Source: Terriglobia bacterium (GTDB lineage: Bacteria; Acidobacteriota; Terriglobia; UBA7540). From it: 5,990 bases of DNA. Positions 1 to 5,711 of this stretch are shown here, one piece after another. A program made the position numbers and the translations under genes. The stretch covers positions 1 to 5,990 of the forward strand of contig JASIKV010000276.1 in NCBI GenBank assembly GCA_030049455.1. The letters run 5' to 3'. The notes beneath the pieces were generated by a model. It was not told the DNA's origin. It searched no databases and saw only the letters and a list, made by a program, of their open reading frames with translations. How positions within the stretch are numbered: position 1 is the first letter of the stretch; each line of letters starts with the position of its first letter.

Positions 1-521
1 GATTGGGCTGATGGAGCAGGGAGGACAGGAGCGGAAACGGGCTCGATAGTCGCGGCAACCGGCGCAGCGGGAGCAGGAGTTTCCGCAACGCTGGGAGCGC
101 TCGCGTCGCCGCCGATTCCATTAATGAGGCGCAGCTTTGAGCCGTCCTTGAAGGCGACGAAAGAATTGGGCAGCTTCGTGTCCACCTGAATGCGCACCAC
201 GGACTGGCCGGAGGCATCCTTGAAGGTGAGGAGCTTGTAGCCGCCGAAAACGGGGTTCGCCCACTGTTGGCTGCGGGCAACACCGTCTGCCTTGGCTCCC
301 GCGATATCGATGAAGAGCGTGTCGGTACCGGCCTGGACGGTCTTATAGGTGAAATCTCCATCCACGCGCACGACCAGTTCCGTGCCCTTGGAGCTGGAGG
401 AAAGCGTGACCGACTTCAAGGTCGCCGCCTCCGAGGCCGCCCATGCGCGGCTGCCGGGGACCACCAGAACCCCCAGCACCAGCCATATCACCGTCAGCAG
501 AATAATTCCTTTTCGTCTCAT
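1..521 (-). CDS. pilQ: Type IV pilus secretin PilQ, N-terminal part (runs off the left edge)
   Basis: Only the first 173 codons are present. The ATG at 521-519 overlaps the pilP stop codon in an ATGA, and GAAGGAAG just upstream serves as ribosome binding site. Residues 1-29 form a signal peptide (MRRK, hydrophobic stretch to about 22, likely cleavage after AWA). Residues about 35-133 look like an AMIN domain: short beta strands such as GTELVVRVDG, TDTLFIDI, QSVVRIQVD and SKLRLING. AMIN domains in this family bind peptidoglycan. Residues about 137-173 are an Ala/Pro/Val-rich linker. The secretin and N0/N1 domains must lie outside the window. In the known family PilQ is the outer-membrane ring through which the pilus exits, and it contacts PilP. 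The call rests on the AMIN domain plus position after pilMNOP. Another AMIN-bearing envelope protein is possible but unlikely. Confidence 0.88.
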   Translation of the reverse strand, partial: MRRKGIILLTVIWLVLGVLVVPGSRAWAASEAATLKSVTLSSSSKGTELVVRVDGDFTYKTVQAGTDTLFIDIAGAKADGVARSQQWANPVFGGYKLLTFKDASGQSVVRIQVDTKLPNSFVAFKDGSKLRLINGIGGDASAPSVAETPAPAAPVAATIEPVSAPVLPAPSAQ

Positions 522-1117
522 CTTCCTTCTCCCGAAGCCGTATTCACTCGCTTCACAACTTCTCGCGTCGTCACACGGCCTTCCGCGTCGAGGACATTTT
601 CTGTGAAGTAAATTGAGTCCATCGTGATCTTGCTGACTACGCCGTTGTACACCGATTGGTTCTCGTGCAGGAAATAAGCCCGCTTCGTTTCGTTGGTAAC
701 TACCGCGATCATCTTGTTTTCAGGTATTTCCCGAACAACCCCTTCCAGAATCACTTGTGAAATGACCAAACCACGTTCGCCCGGAGGCAAACTTCCGCCG
801 GGTACGCCGTTCAACGTGTCAGACTCGCCCCCGTGGCCGCCTCCGGTTTCATATTCCGGAACCTTGAAGGGGTCGCGTTTCCCTGCACCCAGGGACGATC
901 CGGTGGATGATGCCGATTTATCATCTCCTGAGCTCCCCGTCGATGAGCCTGCGCTCTTCTGGCCGGAAGTCTGCGCATTCTTGGACTTGGCGGAGGGTTG
1001 CTGCCCGGCCGAGACCGGCAAAGCCGCAATCCCCAGCCCCAAGGCGATGATCAGCAGAAGATGCGTTGCCTGCATGCTTCGAATGCGATGAATCGTATGC
1101 TTAGCCATTGGCCTCAT
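518..1117 (-). CDS. pilP: Type IV pilus assembly protein PilP
   Basis: A 199-residue periplasmic protein. Residues about 17-37 are a hydrophobic export signal ending ALPVSAG. Residues 38-80 are a low-complexity Ser/Gly/Lys linker. RDPF at 81-84 is the hallmark short motif of PilP-type proteins. Residues about 117-192 form the compact beta domain (LVISQVILEGVVRE, MIAVVTNETKRAYFL, VVSKITMDSIYFTE). In the family PilP bridges the PilN/PilO heterodimer to the secretin PilQ. Unlike Neisseria or Pseudomonas PilP there is no lipobox cysteine, so it is either a soluble periplasmic protein or stays anchored by its signal. It starts 8 bp after pilO and overlaps pilQ by 4 bp. Start choice is uncertain: ATG at 1117 or ATG at 1108, the latter with AGGATGAGG just upstream. 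The GGAGGAG within the pilO end is rather far away for either. Confidence 0.9.
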   Translation of the reverse strand: MRPMAKHTIHRIRSMQATHLLLIIALGLGIAALPVSAGQQPSAKSKNAQTSGQKSAGSSTGSSGDDKSASSTGSSLGAGKRDPFKVPEYETGGGHGGESDTLNGVPGGSLPPGERGLVISQVILEGVVREIPENKMIAVVTNETKRAYFLHENQSVYNGVVSKITMDSIYFTENVLDAEGRVTTREVVKRVNTASGEGR

Positions 1118-1125
1118 CCTGCTCG

Positions 1126-1749
1126 TTATCTCCTCCGGTTATTCGGAGGCTGTGGTGGCGCCGGTGCGTTCAAAGGTTTGTTGTAATAAGTCGTCAGGAC
1201 ACAATTTGCCCCAACCGTCTCGCTTTTCATTACCGTGTAATTCCCCATGCCTCCGCCCTGCGGGGCGCCCAGCGAGAGGCCGGAGACGCTCATGATTCGT
1301 TGTTCGTGCGACAACCGGTCAAAGAAGTTCAGCAGATTGTAAAAGGTGCCATCCAGGTGGACCGAGAATGGCATTTCAACATAATAGTCGCGCGTTACAG
1401 GCGTGCCGGGGATAAAAGTCCGGATCTCCGTACCCGTGCTGGTACCATCGGCGAACACCGACTTCATGAATTCATCCGTCGCCTGCTCGTCGGGAACGAT
1501 AGAGCGAAGGGTTTCCAACTGGGCTTCCAACTGTTTGATAAGATTAAGATAACCCACCTGCTGCTGCTTGAACGCCTCGTTCTTATCGTTTTCCGCTTTG
1601 AGCTTGGCAACATCAGCCGCCAACTTGTCATTTTTGTCCTTCAGGGGATAGACGAGGTAATAGAAGGTGGCCCCGGCCAAAAGGGCCGCTCCCGCCACCA
1701 GAATTACCGCCTGGATGGGACCTGGAATGTCGTTAAAGCTCTTAGCCAT
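1126..1749 (-). CDS. pilO: Type IV pilus inner-membrane protein PilO
   Basis: A 207-residue bitopic protein, the usual PilO length. A short cytoplasmic N-terminus is followed by a transmembrane helix at about 12-33. A charged coiled coil (DKNDKLAADVAKLKAENDK and onward) covers about 36-88 and ends in LRSIVPDEQ, the typical PilO transition. The periplasmic ferredoxin-like domain spans about 90-190 and includes YYVEMPFSVHLDGTFYNLL then FFDRLSHEQRI, the most conserved PilO segment. The tail is Pro/Asn/Arg-rich. In the family PilO pairs with PilN through the coiled coil and ferredoxin-like domains, and the dimer binds PilP, setting the alignment subcomplex. The ATG lies 15 bp after the pilN stop with AAAGGG as a moderate ribosome binding site. 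Family and order leave little doubt. Confidence 0.94.
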   Translation of the reverse strand: MAKSFNDIPGPIQAVILVAGAALLAGATFYYLVYPLKDKNDKLAADVAKLKAENDKNEAFKQQQVGYLNLIKQLEAQLETLRSIVPDEQATDEFMKSVFADGTSTGTEIRTFIPGTPVTRDYYVEMPFSVHLDGTFYNLLNFFDRLSHEQRIMSVSGLSLGAPQGGGMGNYTVMKSETVGANCVLTTYYNKPLNAPAPPQPPNNRRR

Positions 1750-1764
1750 CTCGATTACCCTTTC

Positions 1765-2448
1765 TTACGATCCTCGTTTCAGGGTTTGCTGCACCTGAGT
1801 GGGCACGCTCGTCATCCCACCCGGCCTGGAAGCGCCGCCGGTTGCCGATCCAGCCGGCTGAACCGCCGCGGCAGCGGCGGAAACGAAAGTGCAACTCAGA
1901 GTAAACTTGAAAGTCAGGCGGGTCTGCTGGTCGTCTTCGTAAAACTGTTCCAGCTTTACATCGTCGAAAGCTCCGGACTTCTGAAGGTAAGCAAGGAAAT
2001 TCGCCATGGAATCCACGGTGTTTGACTGCCCCTTCAACTGGTACCGCCCGCCCACCGGGCTCATCGTGTAAAGGTAGATGTCGCTGGTTTGGTTGACTAC
2101 AGAACCCAGGGAGCTCATCAACTCCACGGGACCGACGCGGCTGGCCTGCAATTGCTGAATAACATTGATGCGGGTTTCAAGATCCTTCAGTTGTTGCTGG
2201 TATTGAAGGTTTTGGGCCTGCACTACGGCCAGGGCGGCGTGCCGGGTCCTTTCCCTTGTCATATCCTTGGCCAGATTGTCCGCTTGATTGGACCAAATCT
2301 TATAAAGGACGCCGACAATCCCGAAGAAAATGATCACTGCCCCCACAAACACCACAATTTGAGTAATGATGGGTGCGGGAGGACCGCCCATGGACGGCCC
2401 CTTGGAGGAAGGAGGCTGTGCGACTCCCAGAAGATTGATCTTAATCAT
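1765..2448 (-). CDS. pilN: Type IV pilus inner-membrane protein PilN
   Basis: A 227-residue bitopic protein. It begins MIKINLL, the INLL peptide that in characterised systems inserts into a groove of PilM. Residues 11-26 are a Pro/Gly/Ser spacer, somewhat long for the family. A transmembrane helix runs about 27-49. A Gln-rich coiled coil follows at about 52-98 (QAQNLQYQQQLKDLETRI). The periplasmic ferredoxin-like domain is about 100-187 (VELMSSLGSVV, YQLKGQS, MANFLAYLQKSG, LTFKFTLSCTF). The last 40 or so residues are an Ala/Pro/Gly/Ser low-complexity tail. PilN carries the signal between cytoplasmic PilM and periplasmic PilO/PilP. The ATG is only 2 bp beyond the pilM stop, and GAGGAG in the pilM end lies 12 bases upstream, so translation is probably coupled. 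Confidence 0.94.
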   Translation of the reverse strand: MIKINLLGVAQPPSSKGPSMGGPPAPIITQIVVFVGAVIIFFGIVGVLYKIWSNQADNLAKDMTRERTRHAALAVVQAQNLQYQQQLKDLETRINVIQQLQASRVGPVELMSSLGSVVNQTSDIYLYTMSPVGGRYQLKGQSNTVDSMANFLAYLQKSGAFDDVKLEQFYEDDQQTRLTFKFTLSCTFVSAAAAAVQPAGSATGGASRPGGMTSVPTQVQQTLKRGS

Positions 2449-2450
2449 GG

Positions 2451-3503
2451 TTAGTCAAAGCTCCTCAAAGCCAGCCCCACCGCCACGCTCATGCGGGGAG
2501 CGATTTCGTCCACGTAAGCCATATCGAACTTCTTGCCATCCACCACCAGTTTCTGGAACGGGTTGATGGCTTCCACGGGAATATTGAACTCGGCCTTAAG
2601 CTGATCGATCAGACCCTCGATCTTCGCCGTCCCCCCGGAAACATAAATGTGCTGGATGTTCTCGGTGGAGGTGGTTTGGCGGAAGAAATCAAATGTTTTC
2701 TGGATTTCCAGCATCAGGATTTCCGTGACCGAGCGCAAGTGGGGCAGCTTCTGGTCCTGGGTGACGTTGGAAACTTCCTGCCCCTGCTTCAGTTTCTCGG
2801 CATCTTCGAAGCTCAAGTCGAGTTCTTTCTGAAGCGTATCGGTATACTGGTTCCCCCCCACGGAGACGTCGCGGGTGAACAAGGGATTGCCGCCCCGCGC
2901 GATCACAATATTCATGATGCTCGCCCCGATATTGAGCAGGGCAGCCATCTCCTCCTGGGGAACTTCGTAATTGACCTCGAAGGCGTTGTAGACGGCGAAC
3001 CCGTCGTAGTCGACGACGGTAGGGACCTTGCCGGCCTGGCTCAAAACGTTGGTGTGGTTCAGTATTTTCTCGCGCTTTACGGCCACCAGCATGACGTCCG
3101 TCCCGTTCCCGGCCGGGGCGGGGCCAAGGGACTGATAGCTCAGGTTCACGTCCGTCATATCGAAGGGGATGTGCTGCTGCGCTTCGTAGGGGATGGCGCT
3201 GAAAAGTTCTTCCTCGGTGTTGGCGCCCACGGTCACCCGCTTGACGATGACCGAGTGGCCGGAAACCGAGGTGGCCACGTTCTTGGTTTTGATATGTTGG
3301 TCGGTGAAGATCTTTTCGATGGCGGAGGATACCGAAAGGGCGTCCATAATGGCGCCATCGACCACGGTATCCTGGCCCAGGGACTCGATCCCCAGGTTCA
3401 CCAGCTCGTAGGAGCTTCCCTTCAGGCGCAGTTCAACCGCCTTCACGGCGCTTGAACCGATGTCCAATCCCACCAGGCTTTTGACTTTTCCTAACCCAAA
3501 CAT
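2451..3503 (-). CDS. pilM: Type IV pilus assembly protein PilM, actin-like ATPase
   Basis: A 350-residue cytoplasmic protein of the FtsA/actin fold, normal PilM length. The phosphate-1 loop is VGLDIGSSAVKAVEL at 11-25, phosphate-2 is LLNIGASIMNIVI at 189-201, and the adenosine motif is VSGGTAKIEGL at 288-298, followed by AVGLALR near the C-terminus. In the family PilM binds nucleotide, forms a ring under the inner membrane, and docks PilN through its INLL peptide, linking the PilB/PilT motors to the envelope channel. I chose ATG at 3503 over the in-frame TTG at 3509. The product then begins MFGLGK as is usual for PilM, and AGGGAG lies 9 bases upstream, overlapping the stop of the preceding HTH gene. 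This tight junction indicates co-transcription with that gene. Confidence 0.96.
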   Translation of the reverse strand: MFGLGKVKSLVGLDIGSSAVKAVELRLKGSSYELVNLGIESLGQDTVVDGAIMDALSVSSAIEKIFTDQHIKTKNVATSVSGHSVIVKRVTVGANTEEELFSAIPYEAQQHIPFDMTDVNLSYQSLGPAPAGNGTDVMLVAVKREKILNHTNVLSQAGKVPTVVDYDGFAVYNAFEVNYEVPQEEMAALLNIGASIMNIVIARGGNPLFTRDVSVGGNQYTDTLQKELDLSFEDAEKLKQGQEVSNVTQDQKLPHLRSVTEILMLEIQKTFDFFRQTTSTENIQHIYVSGGTAKIEGLIDQLKAEFNIPVEAINPFQKLVVDGKKFDMAYVDEIAPRMSVAVGLALRSFD

Positions 3504-3515
3504 TGGCAACGCTCC

Positions 3516-3737
3516 CTACCGGGCGGTGGCGCGCAACCTGCGAGCCGCTCGCTGTTCGAACTGCGCGCTTTGCTTCTCCATCCAGCGGTCCAGGACGGTC
3601 TTCTTGAATTTCCAACGATTACCTAGCTTGAATGCTGGGAGTTTCTCTTCGTATACATACTTGTAAAGCGTCTCCCGAGATACCCCAAGATACTCCGACG
3701 CTTCCCGGATGTCCATGACTTCTCTTGTCTCTGTCAT
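3516..3737 (-). CDS. Excisionase-type helix-turn-helix DNA-binding protein leading the pilus operon
   Basis: A 73-residue protein of the MerR-like/excisionase HTH family (HTH_17 type). The core is VMDIREASEYLGVSRETLYKYV at 7-28 (helix, turn, recognition helix), then a wing EKLPAFKLGNRWKFKK at 31-46 and LDRWMEKQ, all characteristic of the family. The C-terminal 18 residues are Arg/Ala-rich and may add nonspecific DNA contact. The start is ATG at 3737, preceded by GGAAGG with 7-base spacing. An in-frame extension back to 3818 is rejected because it would begin inside the -10 box of the promoter. The stop is 12 bp before pilM and overlaps its ribosome binding site. No integrase or phage gene is nearby, so a role as a true excisionase is unlikely. 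Regulation of the pilus operon, possibly of itself, is inference from position only. Confidence 0.9.
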   Translation of the reverse strand: MTETREVMDIREASEYLGVSRETLYKYVYEEKLPAFKLGNRWKFKKTVLDRWMEKQSAQFEQRAARRLRATAR

Positions 3738-3803
3738 GCTATAACCTTCCGCCGCAATCGTGCCCTTGTGCGCTTGCCTAATTAGAAAAACGACGCTTCG
3801 ACC

Positions 3804-3817
3804 TGCTTCTGCAAGCA
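3804..3817. promoter_or_regulatory. Small palindrome at the predicted transcription start (candidate operator)
   Basis: TGCTT-CTGC-AAGCA is a perfect 5-bp inverted repeat with a 4-base centre. It directly abuts the -10 hexamer and covers the predicted +1 of the HTH-pil operon. This is a natural place for a repressor site, and the first gene encodes a DNA-binding protein. A second, weaker pair, CCTGC at 3802-3806 and GCAGG at 3828-3832, flanks the -10 box. Both are short enough to be chance, so the operator role is inference. Confidence 0.25.
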
Positions 3818-3846
3818 CTTATACGATGCAGGCCTTTTCTTGTCAA
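3818..3846 (-). promoter_or_regulatory. Sigma70-type promoter for the HTH-pilMNOPQ operon
   Basis: Reading the minus strand, TTGACA (3846-3841) is a perfect -35 hexamer. A 17-bp spacer follows, then TATAAG (3823-3818), a five-of-six -10 match. Transcription would begin near 3811 and leave a leader of about 73 bases before the HTH gene's ATG at 3737. No other comparable promoter was seen between here and pilQ, so this probably drives the whole pilus block. The sequence lies at the edge of an A+T-rich stretch, which raises chance matches somewhat, but the exact spacing and position support it. Confidence 0.72.
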
Positions 3847-4191
3847 GGAGTATTTTGTTAGTTTTATGGTTTTCTTCGTATTTTGTATGCTCGTTCTCCT
3901 GAGAATTAGGGAATTTTGTGGATTATATGGTGTTGTCTCGGGAGTACACCACCAGATATAGTCCTACGATTTTTTTTATGTTTTTGCCTTTTTCCTTTGT
4001 TTTTGTGCCGATTTCAGGGGGTGATTGCTGCCTTGAAGTCCACAGCTTGGGAGTTTTATGGGGATTCTTGCTAATGTCAGCGGCTTGTACCGATTTTCCT
4101 TGGCGCCTTCTCTCTTTCTTCCCCATCGACTAACGAAATTCGCTGGGGACTTTGGTGAAATTGCCCGATTCGGACCGCACTCTCATGCTGT
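3847..4191. other. A+T-rich intergenic region without a convincing gene
   Basis: About 345 bases between the pilus promoter and the stop of the exported protein gene. The plus strand is strongly T-rich from about 3850 to 4010 (runs such as eight T's at 3970-3977), in contrast to the GC-rich genes on both sides. Open frames on both strands here (for instance 3918-4133 plus and 3923-4126 minus) lack a ribosome binding site and give low-complexity products with no family resemblance. CCCCA at 4121-4125 and TGGGG at 4144-4148 can pair around an 18-base loop, but no U-run follows in either direction, so this is not a clear terminator. I see no tRNA, rRNA or recognised riboswitch. The region probably carries upstream promoter or UP-element-like A-tracts for the pilus operon and the 3' end of the upstream transcript. 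Confidence 0.5.
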
Positions 4192-5145
4192 TCAGTTCTG
4201 AGGCGCTCCAACTCCGCTGGCCAGGGTTAGCTCCGAATACTCCATTGTGATTTTAAGACCGATCTGTCTCTCGCGAACGTCCACATTCATGGAGGTATAG
4301 GGGTTCGGGTGACCGGGATTCTGCGCCTCCCAGGAAAGCTGCTGGGCCATCTTCAACCCGTCCAAAACGTGGTGCAGGCTGTCAGCGTCCTCCGGGGTGT
4401 CGCAGTTCAATTTTAGGTCTAGATTTACTTTATCCTGAGCGTCAATCGCATAAGTCAGTGAATCGACCTTCTGAAACACCTGGCCCCAATCGAGCTTGAT
4501 GCTGTTTTGGGTGGAAAGCCAGCCGCCAAACCAGTCGGCCACAGCCCCCCCCAGGGCAATACCCCAAATCGGAGCATCCTTATCAATATCTCCGAGTAAA
4601 CTGGTGTAGCGAGCGTCGGAATTGATGCTCGGCGCCTGCCCGTTGTGAGTGTCAACGACTGTAATCAAAGAAGATAGTGGCCCGAACGCCCCGAGTGAGT
4701 TGCTTAGAATGACGATGCAGGTTCCTGCCAGTCCCGCCGTCAGGCAGTACCCCGGTTGGCCGGAGATATCGGTAGGAGTGACATTATTGGCAGCCGCGCG
4801 GTCTGCTACCTTAAGTTTGTCGAAATTGCCCGAGGCGTAGCCGTAGAGGTCCATCTCCTTGTCGCCGGGCTTCCAACCGATCATAAGCTCGTTGATGTCG
4901 TTTTCCGAGATTCCGATCTGTTGGAGGGCTCCTTCGAGCTGCTGCAAACGCGGCCCCAGGAATTTGCCCCGCAGGCTCTGGTAATTACCCAGCTTGCGCA
5001 GCTTTTCCGGGCTCGAATATTCAACGCGCAGCGTCGTGGAGGGAATGCCCGACATGGCCGCCGATACAAAATCCTGCGCGGCGCCAATTCGGGGAGTTCC
5101 CGCTATCAGCATGACAGCCAGAATCGACATAAGAGTTCGCTTCAT
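4192..5145 (-). CDS. Exported protein of unknown function
   Basis: A 317-residue protein I do not recognise. Residues 1 to about 23 are a signal peptide (MKR, hydrophobic TLMSILAVMLIAG, cleavage near GAA before QDF), so the mature part is periplasmic or outer-membrane associated. There is no lipobox and no further transmembrane helix beyond a modestly hydrophobic glycine-rich stretch at about 193-209. Early features are LRVEYSSPEKLRKL and a helical segment to NDINELMIGWKPG. There are two nearby cysteines (about 134 and 143) that could form a disulphide, and a third at about 248 (LNCDTPEDADSL). The C-terminal half alternates beta strands and a helix (LHHVLDGLKMAQQL). I chose ATG at 5145 because GAGGTG sits 3 bases upstream; GTG at 5151 would overlap that site. 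It appears to be a single-gene unit, with no visible tie to pili. Confidence 0.85.
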   Translation of the reverse strand: MKRTLMSILAVMLIAGTPRIGAAQDFVSAAMSGIPSTTLRVEYSSPEKLRKLGNYQSLRGKFLGPRLQQLEGALQQIGISENDINELMIGWKPGDKEMDLYGYASGNFDKLKVADRAAANNVTPTDISGQPGYCLTAGLAGTCIVILSNSLGAFGPLSSLITVVDTHNGQAPSINSDARYTSLLGDIDKDAPIWGIALGGAVADWFGGWLSTQNSIKLDWGQVFQKVDSLTYAIDAQDKVNLDLKLNCDTPEDADSLHHVLDGLKMAQQLSWEAQNPGHPNPYTSMNVDVRERQIGLKITMEYSELTLASGVGAPQN

Positions 5146-5397
5146 ACTCACCTCGTGTGGAAAATCTTACCTGTTTATTCCCCGTTTCGCATGCCTGAAA
5201 CCCTGGACCGCACCTCTTTCGATGTATTTTCATTCCGGCAGGTTTCCCAGTCTTCGTGCACCCTTTGGCCAAACCTGTTGGGGTGCCGGGCCGAAGAGCG
5301 GATTGCCGCCGCAAATAGAACGCCGCCAACTCGCAACCTTGCAGGCCAAACCCCAGCCTCCAGCCTGTAGTAACGTACCATAAAACTCGGCCATCCG
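5146..5397. other. Intergenic leader region upstream of the exported protein gene
   Basis: About 250 bases between the exported protein's ATG and the transposase relic. It should contain that gene's promoter, but I find no good -35/-10 pair; TAAGAT near 5165-5170 on the minus strand is a poor -10 without a matching -35. Open frames crossing it (for example continuing the transposase-like frame down to 5230) give compositionally biased products rich in Arg, Pro and Gly with no family match. There is no RNA gene or strong repeat that I can see. Confidence 0.45.
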
Positions 5398-5583
5398 GCG
5401 CATTGCCGGGTCATCACCGGCCTTGACCCGCTTCTTGTTCTTGCCAATGAATGACCGGATTTCATCGGCATGAATTTCGCTCACGGGCACGTTGCGAATC
5501 ATCCGCTCCGAGGCTTTCTCGCATCGCGCGCCCGCTGTCCAGACTCTGGACTTGAACCACTGCGCGCTGCACCCGGAGGCCAA
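5398..5583 (-). pseudogene. Fragment of an IS1-like DDE transposase
   Basis: In one minus-strand frame the segment around 5535-5407 reads ARCEKASERMIRNVPVSEI followed by HADEIRSFIGKNKKRVKAG then DDP. In IS1-type transposases and their relatives, a helical segment ending RNL/RNV leads to VDEIWSF or ADEIWSF and a Lys-rich stretch. The Asp of DEI (codon 5466-5464) would be the first catalytic acidic residue. Here the usual Trp of DEIWSF is Arg. The N-terminal zinc-finger/HTH part is absent, cut near the REP-like repeats at 5594. Beyond DDP the frame stays open but loses resemblance: the second and third catalytic residues are missing. No terminal inverted repeats or target duplication were found. 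It is a dead relic, not a functional gene; family placement is from memory of the motif. Confidence 0.6.
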
Positions 5584-5593
5584 TTTTCGCTAG

Positions 5594-5708
5594 CCCGTTG
5601 TAGCGCGGGTGTCCCCACCCGCGGCGGGGTGCATTGGGAAATTTCTGCCAATAATCCAAATTCGCGGAACGGTCTGAACGCGGGTGGAGACACCCGCGCT
5701 ACAACGGG
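5594..5708. repeat. Inverted pair of REP-like palindromes (BIME-like element)
   Basis: The 30 bases at 5594-5623 and 5679-5708 are inverted copies with 29 of 30 matches (mismatch at 5614/5688), separated by 55 bases. Each copy is itself a hairpin: CGCGGGTG-TCCC-CACCCGCG at 5604-5623 and CGCGGGTG-GAGA-CACCCGCG at 5679-5698, both with 8-bp stems and 4-base loops. Each is flanked outward by the same GTTGTAG sequence. Two head-to-head palindromes are the layout of bacterial REP/BIME elements, which in known cases are mobilised by RAYT transposases; none is in the window. The element begins 3 bp after the aminotransferase stop, so the hairpins may also stop or protect that transcript, though no U-run is present. 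It also borders the transposase relic. Confidence 0.85.
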
Positions 5709-5711
5709 GCA

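Noticed and set aside
1108..2025. A 305-residue plus-strand open frame opposite pilO and pilN
   Set aside because: It spans two well-supported genes and their junction on the other strand, as expected of a composition-driven shadow.
2649..3455. A 268-residue plus-strand open frame opposite pilM
   Set aside because: It is the antisense shadow of pilM, which has full family motifs and a fitting start. The shadow has no recognisable domain or ribosome binding site.
3738..3818. A 27-residue N-terminal extension of the HTH protein (start at 3818)
   Set aside because: Its start codon would overlap the -10 box, it lies upstream of the likely +1, and the extension does not resemble the family. The ATG at 3737 has a strong GGAAGG ribosome binding site.
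3923..4126. A 67-residue Lys-rich minus-strand open frame in the intergenic region
   Set aside because: There is no ribosome binding site. The Lys-rich product simply reflects the A-rich strand, and it resembles no family known to me.
4121..4148. CCCCA/TGGGG pair as a terminator of the exported protein gene
   Set aside because: The stem is only 5 bp with an 18-base loop, and no U-run follows on the relevant strand.
4756..5370. A 204-residue plus-strand open frame crossing the exported protein's start
   Set aside because: It is antisense to the signal-peptide gene, has no ribosome binding site, and shows no family resemblance.
5021..5397. Minus-strand open frames between the transposase relic and the exported protein gene
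   Set aside because: The products are Arg/Pro/Gly-rich without family features, and several frames overlap each other equally well. They are treated as non-coding.
5594..5708. The inverted palindromes as a CRISPR array or attachment site
   Set aside because: There are only two copies, in opposite orientation, each self-complementary, with no regular spacer series and no cas or integrase gene.
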